64,000 nt of DNA from Clusia tigrina (GCA_920105625.2 OV050031.1:221264194-221328193), one strand, 5' to 3'. Shown: positions 22,319 to 34,489, counted from the first letter of the stretch. Numbers and translations are program-made. Notes: generated by a model not told the origin, from the sequence alone.

Positions 22319-23335
22319 TAGATTAGGTTACCCTGACTGGTCGTGAGGGCCACTCATAGACCAAAAAGGCCCGTTGCGATATGGATATCCATATCCATAT
22401 ATTTAAGAGCCCACAAGACATCCATTGTACTAAATTTGACATTTCATTTTTATTGTGCTTTGAATCCAGCTGATTTGTGAACTAACCTCTGTAGATCCTG
22501 TGACCCTAAGTAGCCAAAGTTTGCCCTTCTTACGATGTCAGTGCCAAATACCTCCAACCTGATTCTAGCGAAAGCGGGGCGTACGCACAAAAAGTGGCCA
22601 CAGTCTGATCTTCCTCTCCACAAGTCTGGCAAAAGGTACTCTGTGCAATGACCACCATTTGCATATGCTTAGCCCACGAAAAAGGACCTTTCATCAGACT
22701 TACCAAAAGTCTGCAGTCTCTCCTGCAGTATTAGCTGATATGGTAAACTATGTTCCGTAAAAGCGATGTTTCAATTCAATAGAAGTGATGGTAATCGTAG
22801 CTGACCTGATAAATTATGTTTATACTTTTCCGTATCTGCCGCCTCTTACAGCCCTGGCAAAGTGACTTGTCTGCAAGCCTATCATTTGCCTATGCATACC
22901 CCAAGCAAAATGAGCTGTCATTAGTCGTACCAGAATTTGGCAGTCTCTCTCACCAAGTGACAGAAGAAAACTTCACGTGCAATCGGAAATAACAGGCAGC
23001 ATGTCCTTTCGCCATCTGCTGCTACGGCCACAAATTTGCGATTCTAAGCAACCTAATCAGTAATCGTGGCCCTATTGGTAGCAAAAGGTATGGAAAGAAC
23101 AGGTTCCGGGCCAAGAAAACTGGTCTCAGATCCTTAATCGCAAGTTTATCCGCGACTTCATAACGCCCAGATGTCCGGCAACCCATGTTATGTATATAGA
23201 TATATTCCAACTTAATTTGGTCTGGATTCGGACAACACCACCAACTTGAAAGTGACAAGAGGGCTGAGCAAGGCCTTCAGCTCAGCCTGACTGTCACTGC
23301 AGACACAAATACTTCTGCCACGCCAACTGCTTTCT
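22319..23335 (-). mobile_element. LINE (Jockey-like) relics, probably two overlapping copies
   Basis: At about 23330-23110 the minus strand reads ICVCSDSQAELKALLSPLVT, an RNase H segment, then AGHLGVMEVADKLA in another frame. At 22960-22800 it reads RDCQILVRLMTAHFAWGMHR. At 22740-22450 comes a second version of the same region (RLxTFG..., CQTCGEEDQTVA), with VCPAFARIRLEVFGTDIVRR and the ORF2 end KSAGFKAQ-stop. The double occurrence of the tail region implies a tandem or nested pair. The lower end near 22319 reads GGTTAGATTAGGTTACCC, the complement of a LINE tail. Confidence 0.75.
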
Positions 23336-23561
23336 ACGAATACATGAATACCTGAAGCTAAATCTTTAAATAGGTATATTGAATGTTGGAAATTTGGGAA
23401 CTGGTTTCATGTCACTACTGATCCAATTGATAGGAATGCGTGTCATATCTGAACACTTATGCTATATACGAGTATGTATGCTCAAGCATATACCCTCCAC
23501 TTTCTACTGATCACATAAAATCAGAGATTGAATGCATTTCTAGTAGCACTGGGAAATGATT

Positions 23562-23640
23562 TTATTTCTGGAACTATAGTTCTGGGATTATAGTTCTGGG
23601 ATTATAGTTCTGGGATTATAGTTCTAGGATTATAGTTTTG
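23562..23640. repeat. 14-bp minisatellite, about 5-6 copies
   Basis: AGTTCTGGGATTAT is repeated head to tail. The flanking copies are degenerate (TCTGGAACTAT, AGTTTTGGTACTAT). Confidence 0.95.
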
Positions 23641-23689
23641 GTACTATCACTCTGAAGTCTTCCATATCTTCACAACAATTTCTCGAAGC

Positions 23690-24425
23690 CCACAAAAGCA
23701 ATCCTATCCATTTTTTACCGCCCCTCCAACACTTCCAAATTGAAAATCTGAAAATATTTTACACCCACTAAAAAAGTGTATAAAAACAAACTGGCGAGAA
23801 ACAAGAAAAAAAGAGCGACAAAATTTCCTGTCACTAAAATACAAATGAAAAATTAACTTTTTGCGCATCATTAAAATTCCCCAGCAGCAAAATAGTCTCA
23901 CATATGGAAATGCGCCACAGTCACACACTAATTATCCACTCAGACGCTCTTGCCAGTGCACACATGTGCCGTACACCAGGATCCGCCAACCAGCACGCCA
24001 TGGAACCGAGCACCGCAGCGCAGCTCGGAGCCGTCATGAAAGCTGCATGCGGTAAACCCGGCGTACGCATTTGCGGCCGGTCTGGACCCGAGCAGTGAGT
24101 GCAGCGCGCACAAATGCGTCAACACGCGGAACACTCAAAATTTGTGAACATTATCATAATACCACGAATTTATCAATTTGTCATGTCGATATTTGTTCGG
24201 CAATTTATTTTCCAAATACGCGGAGCGGAATACAAAAAACAACAAATTGTGTTCCTGCAGCAGCCAATTCGTAAGTTGTGTGAATTTATTTTCTTATTTA
24301 CGCGTTGCTTATTCCAGCGGACGGAATTGCAACTGACTCACAGTAAAACTAATGAACTAATGCAACAAATTGAGGCAAGTTATCAAAAAGCGGGAGAGAT
24401 GAATCTTTCTGTCCTTCTGTAGCTA
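23690..24425. other. Unique island, no gene recognised
   Basis: The segment is less AT-rich, without transposon matches. A GC-richer core (23960-24120) contains CGGAGCCGTCATGAAAGCTG. Frames of 64-107 codons overlap one another on both strands with no domain. A conserved noncoding element or an exon of an unrecognised gene cannot be excluded. Confidence 0.4.
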
Positions 24426-24604
24426 CGCATGAAAGAACTGTAAGAAATAATAGTCGGAGGATGAATGAGTGACCAGAAAAGAAGATGACGCTTCTTTTCT
24501 TAACTCTGATCTTAGAAGCCTTAATCTCTGACCTTAGAAGCCTTGCATCTCAGTCATCTCTTAGTTCACTACTTTACTATCGCATGAGTAATTGCACCAA
24601 GATA

Positions 24605-25075
24605 GTAATCATAGAATGTAGTCTGACGGGTTACATTGATGGAAAACACTGAATGGTAACCATTTCCAACAAGATGGTAATCATAGAATATGATCTTAGA
24701 AGTCTCTGGGATGGAAAGCATTTCCAACAATATAGAAACCATAAAATATGGTGTGACGGGTCACATGAATGGAAAACACTGGAAGAAAGCATTTCCAACA
24801 AGATAGTAATCAAAGAATGTGGTCTGAGAGTCACATGAATGGAAAACACTGGCTAGAAAACATTTCCCACAAGATAGAAATCATAGAATGTGGTCTAAGG
24901 GTCACATGAATGGAAAACACTAGCTAGAAAACATTTCCAATAAGACAGTAATCATGGAATGTGATCTAAGAGGTCCCAGGGATGGCAAACACTGGATGGA
25001 TACCATTTCCAACATGATAGTAATCATAGAATGTGGGCTGAGAGGTCCTTAGGCGAAAACACTGCACTAGTCGAA
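24605..25075. repeat. 71-bp tandem repeat, 7 copies
   Basis: GTAATCATAGAATGTGGTCT starts units at about 24605, 24677, 24735, 24806, 24877, 24948 and 25020, followed by GGTCACATGAATGGAAAACA and CATTTCCAACAAGATA. Most spacings are 71-72 bp, with one shortened unit of 58 bp. Confidence 0.93.
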
Positions 25076-25089
25076 GAGTATACCAAATT

Positions 25090-25510
25090 CGTCTACTTCT
25101 TTAATGCACCTACAACCGATGATCTGCCTTGGCCGCCTCAATAAAGCCAATCACCTCTGCAATGCGCTGGCCCTAGTTGATAAGGCCAAGCGCACGCAGC
25201 ATTCCTAGCACCCGGTCCCTACAATCGAGATTAGGTCGTCCTCTTCTGGGCGTTCCACCAACGTGTTTGGAAGAATATACCCTCTTAGCTGGAACGTCGT
25301 TATACATTCGCCCAACATGACCAAGCCAGCGACGCCGATGTACTTTTATGCGCTTGATTATGTCAGTGCCAAAGTGTCATACAGCTCATCGTCCATCTTC
25401 TTTAATGCACGTCATCAATGCTTATTGAACCATAGAAGTTGAGAAGTATCCTCCTCTCGAGTGCTTCTAACAGCCTCTCTTCATTGGTCTGGATCACCTA
25501 GCACGCTAAA
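25090..25510 (-). mobile_element. RTE-like LINE relic: C-terminal part of reverse transcriptase ORF
   Basis: The minus strand, with frameshifts, reads TNEERLLEALERRILLNFYG, then MDDELYDTLAL, RRRWLGHVGRMYNDVPAKRV, GGTPRRGRPNLDCRDRVLGM and IAEVIGFIEAAKADHRL. The order 'RLLEAxERRIL..YG', 'RRWLGHVxRM' and 'GRPxxxxRDRV' is that of the region after the RT domain in RTE-type LINE proteins. It is a 5'-truncated, decayed copy. No target duplication was identified. Confidence 0.8.
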
Positions 25511-26050
25511 CCCTAAATGAAAAAACTGCCCTTAGAATTCGTATTATAGACCAATCAATGCAGGTGTAACGAAATCATGTAAGATTGTGCTCCCATTCAA
25601 GTCTGCTGGGAGTAAACCAACATGCAAATTCTTCTCCGCGTAACGAATATGAATGTAGAAACATGGAGAAACATGGATGTTTGTCTTTTGAAATTTTGAC
25701 TCACCTGAAGAGGGACCTTCATATGACTATTATAGAGTTACTTTTCACACAATATTCCCTTTGAACAATTCCTTGTCTGTAGTTTGATGTGATCATTCGA
25801 TAAGAATTTGATTCAAGATGCCTCTTAAAAGCATCAAAGTGATCATTCGATAAGAGTTTGCTTCAAGATGCCTCTTAAAAGCAGTTCCAATACTTACAGT
25901 TTCTTCTCGGCTATTATCAAATTGGGCGATGATTTCTGGAGAATTAAATGATTAATCCAGTTCACTGATTTTCACTATTCCATTAAACAATTAAAGTCTA
26001 TCTTCTGAAACCTATTTTAGAAATTGGTTTTATGCCCCAAATAATTGTCT
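25511..26050. other. Unassigned AT-rich sequence with a short duplication
   Basis: GATCATTCGATAAGA(A/G)TTTG followed by TTCAAGATGCCTCTTAAAAG occurs twice in tandem (about 25792 and 25842, period about 50 bp). No gene is seen. Confidence 0.45.
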
Positions 26051-26490
26051 AGGTTAGGTTAGGTTAGACTGGCTGACCGAATATGCCACGCAGAGAACTG
26101 TTAACTCCTTGGCGATACCAGATGAGTGTCCATTTAGTACTCGCAGCAGAAGAGATCATTGAATAGGGAGGCGTTATTTGGTAGCCGTAGAATTGTAGCG
26201 ATTCCCAGGGTTGACACCTCTTTTAGTCCCCCAGCCAGGGAACCCCCATATATTTCACGAGTTTTGAATGACCTTTTGACTCAATTGAAAAGATTGAAGA
26301 AACCCAAGGTTAGACTAGGTTAGACTGGGTGACGAAATAGGCCACGCAGAGACCTGTGAACTCCTTGGCGATACCAAATCCGTGTCCATTTAGCACTCGC
26401 AGCAGAAGAGATCATTGAATAGGGAGGCATTATTTGGTATAATTGGAGCAATTCCCAGGATTGATACCTCTGTTAGTTCCCTAAGCCCCT
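26051..26490 (-). mobile_element. Two tandem LINE 3'-end relics
   Basis: Two copies about 265 bp apart each start with a (TTAGG)n-like stretch (26051: AGGTTAGGTTAGGTTAGACT; 26310: GGTTAGACTAGGTTAGACTG). Both continue through CCACGCAGAGA and CCTTGGCGATACCA to CTCGCAGCAGAAGAGATCAT and GAATAGGGAGGC. On the minus strand this is a 3' UTR with a CCTAA-type tail. The same family occurs at 1628. The pair may reflect two insertions or one later duplication. No ORF2 coding remains. Confidence 0.6.
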
Positions 26491-26744
26491 AAGTATTTTA
26501 CGCATGCTCTGACGATTGATAGACAGAAGCATAGAAGCATGCTTTAACGTTTCCTTGGAGGCTATCTTTACTCTGTATACTCTGCTTCCAGTTCTCAACA
26601 CTCTGAGTTCTGTCCCTTATATTGACAACATCCGAAAACATCAAAAACATCCTAAAACTGTAGACATAAAATATGTCCTCTATTTTCCACACGATTATGT
26701 GATGGCTTCAGACAGAAATGGCCCCTATTCTCCTCCATACCTCC

Positions 26745-26820
26745 TCAAACTGTGGTATCACAATGGGCCATTAGGTGTGCTTTGGGTAAACTAAGCTGCC
26801 ACTCCTACCTACCTATCTCT
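26745..26820 (+). mobile_element. LINE 3'-end with CTAC-type tail
   Basis: TGGTATCACAATGGGCCATT is followed by GTGTGCTTTGGGTAAAC and then CCACTCCTACCTACCTATC. The same order of words closes the relic at 35565-35645 and is partly present at 44815. The recurrent short-repeat ending is that of a non-LTR retrotransposon 3' terminus. No coding sequence is recognisable just upstream. Confidence 0.55.
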
Positions 26821-26929
26821 CCTTCTTTTTTCATGAACACAGAAATCTATCCTTGAGTACCCTCCAACTTATATGTGGTTACCCCTCGCCGGAGTAAGGC
26901 ACTTGCAAATTCATATCTAAATTTTATAG

Positions 26930-28420
26930 GAAAGGGATAAATGTTTGCCTGCAGTTGTTGTTGCTACCTGTGTTTGCTTTGACGTAGCTTTGAGAGTTTC
27001 TGCAAAAAATTCTGTATGCGAGCAGTTGGAATTTTTATAGTTGTGTCATAGTTGATCTCTTCGGCGTTCTTGCTGTGGGTTTAACTGATCGCCATAGATG
27101 TGCCTCACATCCAAACGAAATAAATGCTAATTTCTTTGGCTCCTCTGGTGCTCGCACACTTGCCTCCATACAAAGTAACGCCACAAGTGTCGGGGAGAAG
27201 CCGAAAATATGAATATTAATTTTAATACTTTTGTGGGTGCGCAAGTGGCGCCATTGTGAGCGCGACGTTAAACCAAATGCGCACATGTGCACTTCATTTC
27301 GGTTAAATCGCTTAATTTCCGAAATAAGTCTGCGCCGTCATGACAGCGACAAATCATTCATCAACAGCGCATAATAACTTCCAAACTTAAAACGCATAAT
27401 AGCGCGACTTAAGCTGGTTTTACGCTACTTCAGGGGCGCATGAGGCGAGTATAGAACACTGAGGGACGGCTGATGATGTCACCTCTGCTCGCCTTAGCTC
27501 GTTGGCGCATAAACGCGATCGTAAAAGTCATTAACATCTGGTGTGATTAACTCTTAACTCTGCGCTTAAGCAGTTCGCTGGCCATGTTGCTTCCCCCACC
27601 GTGAGCAGTCCGGTGGAGACGGCATAGCCAGCTTGAGACACCCTGTTGCACCGTCAGTTGTGATTGCTCCTTTTTTCACACGGCAGCATTGCAGCGCACC
27701 AGTGCCATTTCTCCACATGTGCGTTCGGAAGTGTCGTCGTCGATTGGTCGCTGTGGATTTATGGGTTTCGCTGGAAGAGTATTTTATAGCACTTATAATT
27801 GTATGAGTACGCACAGTGCTGACACTTCCCCCTGCCTCATAAATTTTAGAGCGAGCACACACAGGCACGGATGTAAGTGAGGGCGTGTGAGTGCGTGTGA
27901 GTGCGTGTGAGTGCGTGTGAGTGAGCATGGCTATGAGTATGTGTGAGTGTGTGTGTGCAGTAAATGTTGCACATAAACTCTTTAACACTCTTTGACGCAA
28001 TTAAAAGTCGGTGTGTGTTTTTGTTGTTGTTGTTGCTGTTGTTTGTCTTTCGTCTTCATTCCAGTTGGAAGTGCACTTTGCAGTGGTGCTGGGCCGCACC
28101 AGTTGCGCCACCATAGCCAGGCTTCGTGACAGCGGCAACGACATAATTTTTAACAATTTTTATGGTATTTTAGTTGCCATTGCATTTGTTTGTGGCTGTG
28201 TGCAACAAATTCACCAGATGCAGTTGCTATTAAGATGGCACACGAAGAGCAGGAGATGGCTATGGTGAAGGCGCTGTTGCCAGAGCAGCGTCAACCACGT
28301 CGTTTGTTAGGCAACTTTATTGAATACTCCACTCCGATCTACTCCGTTCATTTGCAATACAGTTGAGGAGAGATTATAAAGCGCTTCAATTTCATAATAA
28401 TGTGGGAAAGTTTGTGTGCG
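26930..28420. other. Unique island, no gene recognised
   Basis: The stretch is long, non-repetitive and comparatively GC-rich. It has a (GTGTGAGTGC)n microsatellite (about 27885-27935) and a TTG run (28020-28042). A 144-codon minus frame (27566-28000) owes its length to this repeat (HTHSHALTRTHT) and is not called. No tRNA, exon or domain was recognised. Confidence 0.45.
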
Positions 28421-28739
28421 TTAAGGGCACTGAGGAATGAACTGGAAACGCACTTATTAACAAGCAATTCGAATGACTGAGGGAATTGGGTAATTTAAAT
28501 AAGCACGCAGAGGAGTGTTCTAGTCTATCCATTACAAGAAATGAACGGCCAAGTCGATAGGTTGGTGAATATCGGAAGGTTCGTGAATATGGAAAGGTTC
28601 TTAAATATCGGTACGGTATTATATTAAGGGAGAGAGAAAGATACATTGGCTAAGGAGTTTATACTCAAAACTGATGTTTCTTTCCTCAAACTTCCAAGAA
28701 ATATTCTTGACGATCAGTCGAAAAACCCTGCTACCATCC

Positions 28740-28850
28740 CTCAATCCCTTGTGGTATTACAATGGGCCTAGGTATGGCCTAAGTGTATCATCTGACCGAG
28801 TGTTCGTACCTTTGACAGCCACTTCAACCTACCGTAGCATCGTGCATTAT
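28740..28850 (+). mobile_element. LINE 3'-end relic
   Basis: GGTATTACAATGGGCCTAGG, then GGCCTAAGTGTATCATCTGA, CGAGTGTTCGTACCTTTGAC and AGCCACTTCAACCTACC. The same wording in the same order closes a relic at 59285-59365 (GGGCCTATGTATAGCCTAAG ... CTTGACAGACACTTAAACCT). It is classed as a LINE 3' UTR from this shared end. Confidence 0.5.
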
Positions 28851-29170
28851 TATGTACAGTGGTACAGACAGGGTAAAATAATAAATAAATAATACATGAT
28901 GGTACTCTACATACCTTCCTCAACCCCTTCTTGTTAACCTAAGCATGTCAACTTTATACTTGGTATTGGAAAATGGTCGAGGAATACATTCTCTAACAAT
29001 ACTACTGACTTCTTCATGGATGATTCTAAGCTACAGAAAAGTAGGAGGGCCCGTTTATTGCGCTCCACAAGTACTAAGAATTGTGTTTGGAACCATAACT
29101 ATTTCAGGACGCGATAATGATAATCAAGTTAGCAATAATCTGGACAAAGCACCTCATTAGACCCTTAAGA

Positions 29171-29580
29171 GGTTTTTGAAGAATATTCGAGATACCAAGA
29201 AACTATAAAATTAGGTCAGAGAAATAGTTTTTTGAAGCATATTCGGGCTGTCAAGAAACTATAAAATTAGGTCAGAGAAATAGTTTTTTGAAGCATATTC
29301 GGGCTGTCAAGAAACCATAAAATTAGATCAATGAAATTGGGTTTTCGAGTTGTCAAGATAGCATAAAATTCATAAAATCAGTGTTTCTTACCTCTAAAGG
29401 AGCCTTCGAGTGCCAAATAACCACATCATGAAACCATATCAAGAAACCATATCAAGAAACCATATCAAGACCCATAAAATGAGATCAGTGTTTCCATATC
29501 CATATCAAGAAACCATAAAATGAGATCAGTGTTTCCATATCTATATCAAGGAACCATAAAATGAGAACAGTGTTTCCGGC
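29171..29580. repeat. Two adjacent minisatellites: about 56-bp and compound 13-/47-bp units
   Basis: First, TTTTTTGAAGCATATTCGGG-type units of about 56 bp occur about three times (29171-29340). Second, AAGAAACCATATC (13 bp) repeats at 29425-29470, followed by units of about 47-50 bp with AAAATGAGATCAGTGTTTCC (29475-29580). The AAGAAACCATA word is common to both arrays, so the second probably grew out of the first. Confidence 0.85.
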
Positions 29581-30071
29581 GTATAAGCCTTCTCTACAGA
29601 GCCTTCGATTACAGAACATCTCAGTACCACAATACCAAAAGTTTTCATACTTGACTAATATGAGTGCCTGATGATTATATGGACCCGCCCCGTGACGCAG
29701 TCTTAGATGAGCTATCTAGAAAATGCACTGTAATTGCCCTTACAATATATTGTAACATCCAGCTGATAAGGAAGATATAAGCATCCAGTTACCTACTATA
29801 AATCTGCGATGTGTACAAGAAAGTAAACTGAAGATGGAAGACTAAATCAATTCGAAATATTACAGGAGAAATGTGAACCATACTGTAACGAAACTTTTCA
29901 GAGCCTGGGTAAGGCTCAGCTGTGTCCAGGATTCGTCCACAGAGGTATTTCTCAGAGTTTATAATATTTTGTCTTTATTGTTTCAAATTATTTGCCTTGA
30001 CTTGATAGTTATTTTGACAACAAGTCCTTCTTGCCGTGGAGTGAGTGTGTCCCAATGACGCTATTTAAGGT
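29581..30071. other. Unassigned sequence, no gene seen
   Basis: AT-rich DNA with only short open frames (61 codons at 29873-30058, no domain). Confidence 0.35.
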
Positions 30072-30450
30072 CGAGACTCCTGTGTGAGTCGGGCGAGACT
30101 TCTCAGGCTGAGACGCCTGTGTGAGATTCTTGAGCGAAATTCCTTAGGTTGAGACTCCTGTGTGAGATTCTTGAGTGGGATTACTCAGGCTGATACTCTT
30201 GTGTGAGGTTCTTGGGTGAGATACCTTAGATTGAGTCTCCTGCGTGAGATTCTTGTATGAGATTCCTCAGGCTGAGACGCCTGTGTGAGATTCTTGAGTG
30301 GGATTACTCAGGCTGATACTCTTGTGTGAGGTTCTTGGGTGAGATTTCTTAGATGGAGACTCCTGGGTGAGATTCTTGTATTCCTCAGGCTGAGTCTTCT
30401 GCATGAGGCTCTTCATTAAGACTCCTTAGGCTGAGACTCCTGTGGACTTG
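30072..30450. repeat. About 41-bp tandem repeat, about 9 copies
   Basis: The unit reads approximately GAGACTCCTGTGTGAGATTC, then TTGAGTGAGATTCCTCAGGC. Individual copies vary between about 36 and 42 bp. A block of about 125 bp (GAGACGCCTGTGTGAGATTC through GGTTCTTGGGTGAGAT) occurs twice, which indicates a second, larger duplication of several units. Confidence 0.92.
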
Positions 30451-31344
30451 GTTGATTCTATTTCGTTGTCCTTATTAAGATTGCAACGGCTATTGCTCTT
30501 TGCTATTGTTCTCTGCTTGATGTTTCGATTGTTATTGCCAGTTTGAACGCTTGTTACTCCACACTCTGAAAGATTCTCAATCACTATTTAACCTACTGAA
30601 AGTTTAAAGTGATTGAGAATTGGTTTCATACAAAAAGAAGAAACAAACGAAGCAAAATCTGACTCGCCTACTTTGAGTTTTTTCCATATTTTAAAGAACC
30701 AAGATTTTGTGTGGGTGAAATTTTTCAGTGGACCAATTTCAGCTTCACAATATTAAGGAACAAACGACGAGGGGATAGTATCCCTACTTCATAAGAATAT
30801 GTTAATAATATGTTAATATAATGGTTAATAATTGTATCATATGTTAATAGTTGTATGAACGATAACTTGTCCCTGTATATATGTGATAAGCCATACAGAA
30901 ATGCTGGGTCTCAGGGTTTCTGAATTTTGTGAAGATTGCTTAAGAAGATAAAGAAATGCGTTCCCATCTTCTATGTATACATATATATGTTCACTGAACC
31001 CCCTTCATTTCATATGACCACCTATTCTGCTACTTGTCATCTGGCAGTGCCTCGTTTAATGACTTGGTTTCTATAATTCCTAGGGTCTTCAGCTTAAGAG
31101 GGAGGAGTTTTCCATGCCTTAAGTGCATTTATTTTCAGAGATATGTTTCGTTTCCGATCTTATATTTTCAGGCGAACCGGTTCGAAACCTTAAAATTCCC
31201 TCTGACTTCGCGCCTGTTCTTAACTATATTTCCGATGCTCTTCTTGAAACTAATGAAGAGAATATTGACACTGATAAATAGTATGAGTGTTATAAACTCA
31301 ACGAATTTTTTCTATTTATCAATCCACTATCACTCAGATAAGAA
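30451..31344. other. Unassigned AT-rich sequence
   Basis: A 134-codon frame (31034-31438, plus) has no domain, is rich in Phe, Ile and Leu as AT-rich random frames are, and runs into the repeat array, so it is not called. A perfect inverted pair, CTCAATCACT and AGTGATTGAG (about 30573 and 30607), forms a possible hairpin. Confidence 0.35.
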
Positions 31345-31960
31345 TCAGATTCTTATAATTTTTAAGTTCAGAATATTTGATTTCATATACGGAATACACG
31401 ATTGTTTGATCGTTCCAATAGCTTCGGAACGACATTGACAGTAAATCAGATTGTATCAGTGTTCCCAATGTTCATTCGCATAGATTGAGAATGCTCCTTT
31501 CAGTACCCATTTTAATTTCTATTCACATTCTACTAAATCATACAATTGAATGATGTAAACGCAGCTCACAATTCTTCGATTGCTCTAACCCCTTCTGGAT
31601 GAATCATGTGGTTCCAATGTTCATTCTTACAGAATAAAAATGCTCCTATCCCTGATCAATCCTACTCACATTCTGCTAAATCATACAATTAACGGATAGA
31701 AACTCTTCCATTGTTCCAATCTCCAAAATATATTCTCTTCTCTGTGAATGGATGCAATGTTTCCAATGTTCATTCTCACAGAATGAAAATGCTGCTTTCA
31801 GTGCTCACTTCAGCTTCTGATCACATTCTATTAAACCATAAAATTGAGAGTTTGTTTGCTAAGATATCTTCTATGATACTAACCCCCTCCAAAAATACAT
31901 TCTCTTCTCTGTGAATCATGTGATTGTCCCGTTTCCGAAGACCTTCTCTAACCCAGTGCA
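31345..31960. repeat. About 150-bp tandem repeat (3 units), copy 1 of a duplicated block
   Basis: Units are marked by CCAATGTTCATTC at about 31466, 31618 and 31768, each followed by AGAATgaAAATGCTCCTTTC and CACATTCTGCTAAATCATAC. The whole block, including its non-repeated left part (TTCTTATAATTTTTAAGTTC at about 31350), has a second diverged copy at 34490-34975. It is therefore an array that was later duplicated with its flank. Confidence 0.85.
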
Positions 31961-32029
31961 GACTAATTTAAATATTGGCCATTTGACAAATGATTCTAAG
32001 TTTTATAATTGGGAGTTTCAAGCTCATTC

Positions 32030-32930
32030 ATCAAGATAGAATACTTCAATGGCCCTCCAGTTGGCTTCAAATGATCTCTACCTAATTAAATCTCCTCAAG
32101 AGGCAGAAGTGATTCTTCAATGATCTAATAAGCCATCAAAGTCTTGATAAATGCTTCTAATCGATGATTTGACTCACAGATTTTGGTCTGGGTGTCTGGT
32201 CATAGAATGTTTTCATGAATCTCAAGCTAACTTCAATGATCTCAACTTATTGAAATCTTTCCAAGAAGCATACTCGTGTCTGTTGCGTTCTTCAATAATC
32301 TCCTAAGTCAGCAAAATTGGTTTTCTTGCCTTATCAAAGATGAGTATAATCAGTGACTTGCCTTACAAAGTCTGATCGTACGACAGAACTTTGCTATGAG
32401 CCTCAAGTTTACTTCAAGTGATCTCAACATAATTCTCCTGAAGAGGCAGAAATGTTGGGTTCTTCAATGATATCCTAAGTCAGTAAAGTCTAGATAGATA
32501 CTTATAGTCGGTGACTTACCTCACAGATTCTGATATGGATGTCTGGTCATAGGATGTTCTCTTAAAACTGAAGCTAACTTCAAGTGATGTCAACCTAATT
32601 AAATCTTTCCAAGAAGCATACTCGTATCTATTGGGTTCTTCAATGATCTCCAAGGTGTGCAAAATGGTGTTCTTTTCTCACTAAATATGATTATAAATAA
32701 TCTGCGACTTGCCTCAGAGATTCGGATCGTAAGACAGAATGTTGACTTGAGCTTCAAGTTTACTGCAATTGATCTCAAGCTTATCATTGCCAAGAGGCAT
32801 AATGATCAGTGATCAAGAGGCATAATGATCAATGATCCATGATCTCCCTCGTCTACAAAATGGTGTTCTTGCCTTATTAAAGATGAGAATAATCAGTGAC
32901 TTCACTCACAGCTTCTGTTGCTAAGAATTA
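32030..32930. repeat. About 175-bp tandem repeat, 5 units in A/B alternation
   Basis: The marker TGATCTCAACCTAATT(AAA) occurs at about 32072, 32238, 32419, 32585 and 32770 (spacings 166, 181, 166, 185). Units 1 and 3 continue with CTCAAGAGGCAGAA. Units 2 and 4 continue with TTTCCAAGAAGCATACTCGT. The repeating entity is therefore a dimer of about 350 bp. Copies differ enough to be moderately old. Confidence 0.85.
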
Positions 32931-32999
32931 CCACCATAAATCTTTTCATTATCATGGTATAATAGGTAATTAGATCCCAGGCTAAAATGTCAGTTAGGA

Positions 33000-34075
33000 G
33001 CGGGGATATATTCACCCACTTCCTCATATCTTTTGGCCGACTCTTCGATGGGGATGGTCATCTCTATTCGTATTTTCCCAACTACTTTCTTTTCTCTTAT
33101 TTGAAACAAATTATATTGTTTGAAATCTATCCTTGACTATATGGCAACAATTCTGGTTGTGTCCTTTCCTTTTTGTAAAAATCTGAATTTGGTGGCACTT
33201 AATTAGCCCACAACGCCTTCGCTAACAATTTCGTTAATTTATGGTCATTCTGCTTCCAACAAATTTCCAGAGAAACTCACAATTGCACTGCATTGCTCTT
33301 ATGAAATAAACCTCATCCTAAGGCTGAAGGATAATTACATATGCACTCTGCAGCCATGCCCATGTCACAGCCTCATCCGCTCTACTGCACAGACAACTAA
33401 TAATTCTATCGTTTATTGTTACCCCCGCCAAACAATTTCTGGACGGAGAAAAAAAGCGCAGAGAAACAACTAAAAAGGAATAAAAGCAAACATGACAAAC
33501 ATTAAACTTATGTTTGCTTATTTATGTCAAATATATCATTCTGAGCGGTACGAGCGGCAAGGATGCTCGCCAGGCTCGTACATGAAGTTTGCGTCTAATA
33601 CACTCGCTGGCGCACTACCGCCAACGTCTTCTTCTGCTAATGTGTATGCCCAAGGGCTCATCCTAATATACACGCACTCACACACACTAACTCACACACA
33701 CTCACACACACACTCAAACTCACTCAAGTCACACACACACTCACTCATCGCAGGGCATCTTAAAACCGACGACAACAACAATAAACAAAAGGCAATATTT
33801 TATCCATGTGAAGTGGCACGCCGCCACTCGTGCCAGGGCTCATAGGCGTAGTGGAGCGGCGCGCTCGCGGATCCAGCTCGTCAGGACATGGCGCGTAGGA
33901 ATTTCGCGCATGTGGGCACACTGGCGTACATTTGTCTATTAACTTATTGGCAACGTTGTAGCTGCGTAGGGGGCTACTGGCAAACGGCAGTGCTGGAGAG
34001 CGCCAGCCAAGAAAAGTCGCGTTGTTTCAAAAAATAGCAAATTTTCTTAAATTAAAAATCAAATGCTCAACTTGA
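33000..34075. other. Unique island, no gene recognised
   Basis: Non-repetitive and GC-richer sequence with (CACACT)n at about 33670-33745. A 117-codon plus frame (33492-33845) contains the translated microsatellite (HSHTLTHTHSHTHS) and no domain, and is not called. Confidence 0.45.
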
Positions 34076-34489
34076 TTTATAATTCTCTCAGATGACAGCT
34101 GGCATGCTGGAGTCTGATTAATAGTTATTGATCTCTAATATATATACTATAATATGGGAAACAGAGTGTGGGTATAAGTAAAAGTATAAAGCGGCAGGAA
34201 CGAATATAGTATGCTGTTGGGGGGAAAGCACTCTTGGGAATAGATTCTCTGTACATAAGTACTGCAGAGAATTTGTACTTGGATTCACCTTTAATGACAG
34301 GACTGTTAGTGGAGATCCTGCTAATGTAATCACCACTAAAAATGTTAGGCTAAGCTGCAGTTGAAGAGAACTGCAAAGTGTCATATGCCTAGCTGGGGGT
34401 TCCATTGTTCCTAAGATTCAGAGATGTATCCTGATTAATACTCTTCTTATATTGATTAATACTAATCTTCCACAGCCGAAAACTTTTCT

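Noticed and set aside
24605..25075. 71-bp periodic units considered as spacer-repeat structure
   Set aside because: There is no constant repeat and variable spacer pattern. The whole unit is similar between copies.
27566..28000. A 144-codon minus frame with His/Thr/Ser repeats
   Set aside because: Much of its length comes from a GTGTGAGTGC microsatellite, and the remainder has no domain.
31034..31438. A 134-codon plus frame
   Set aside because: It has an AT-rich composition bias with no motif, and it runs into a tandem repeat that is not conserved in its duplicate.
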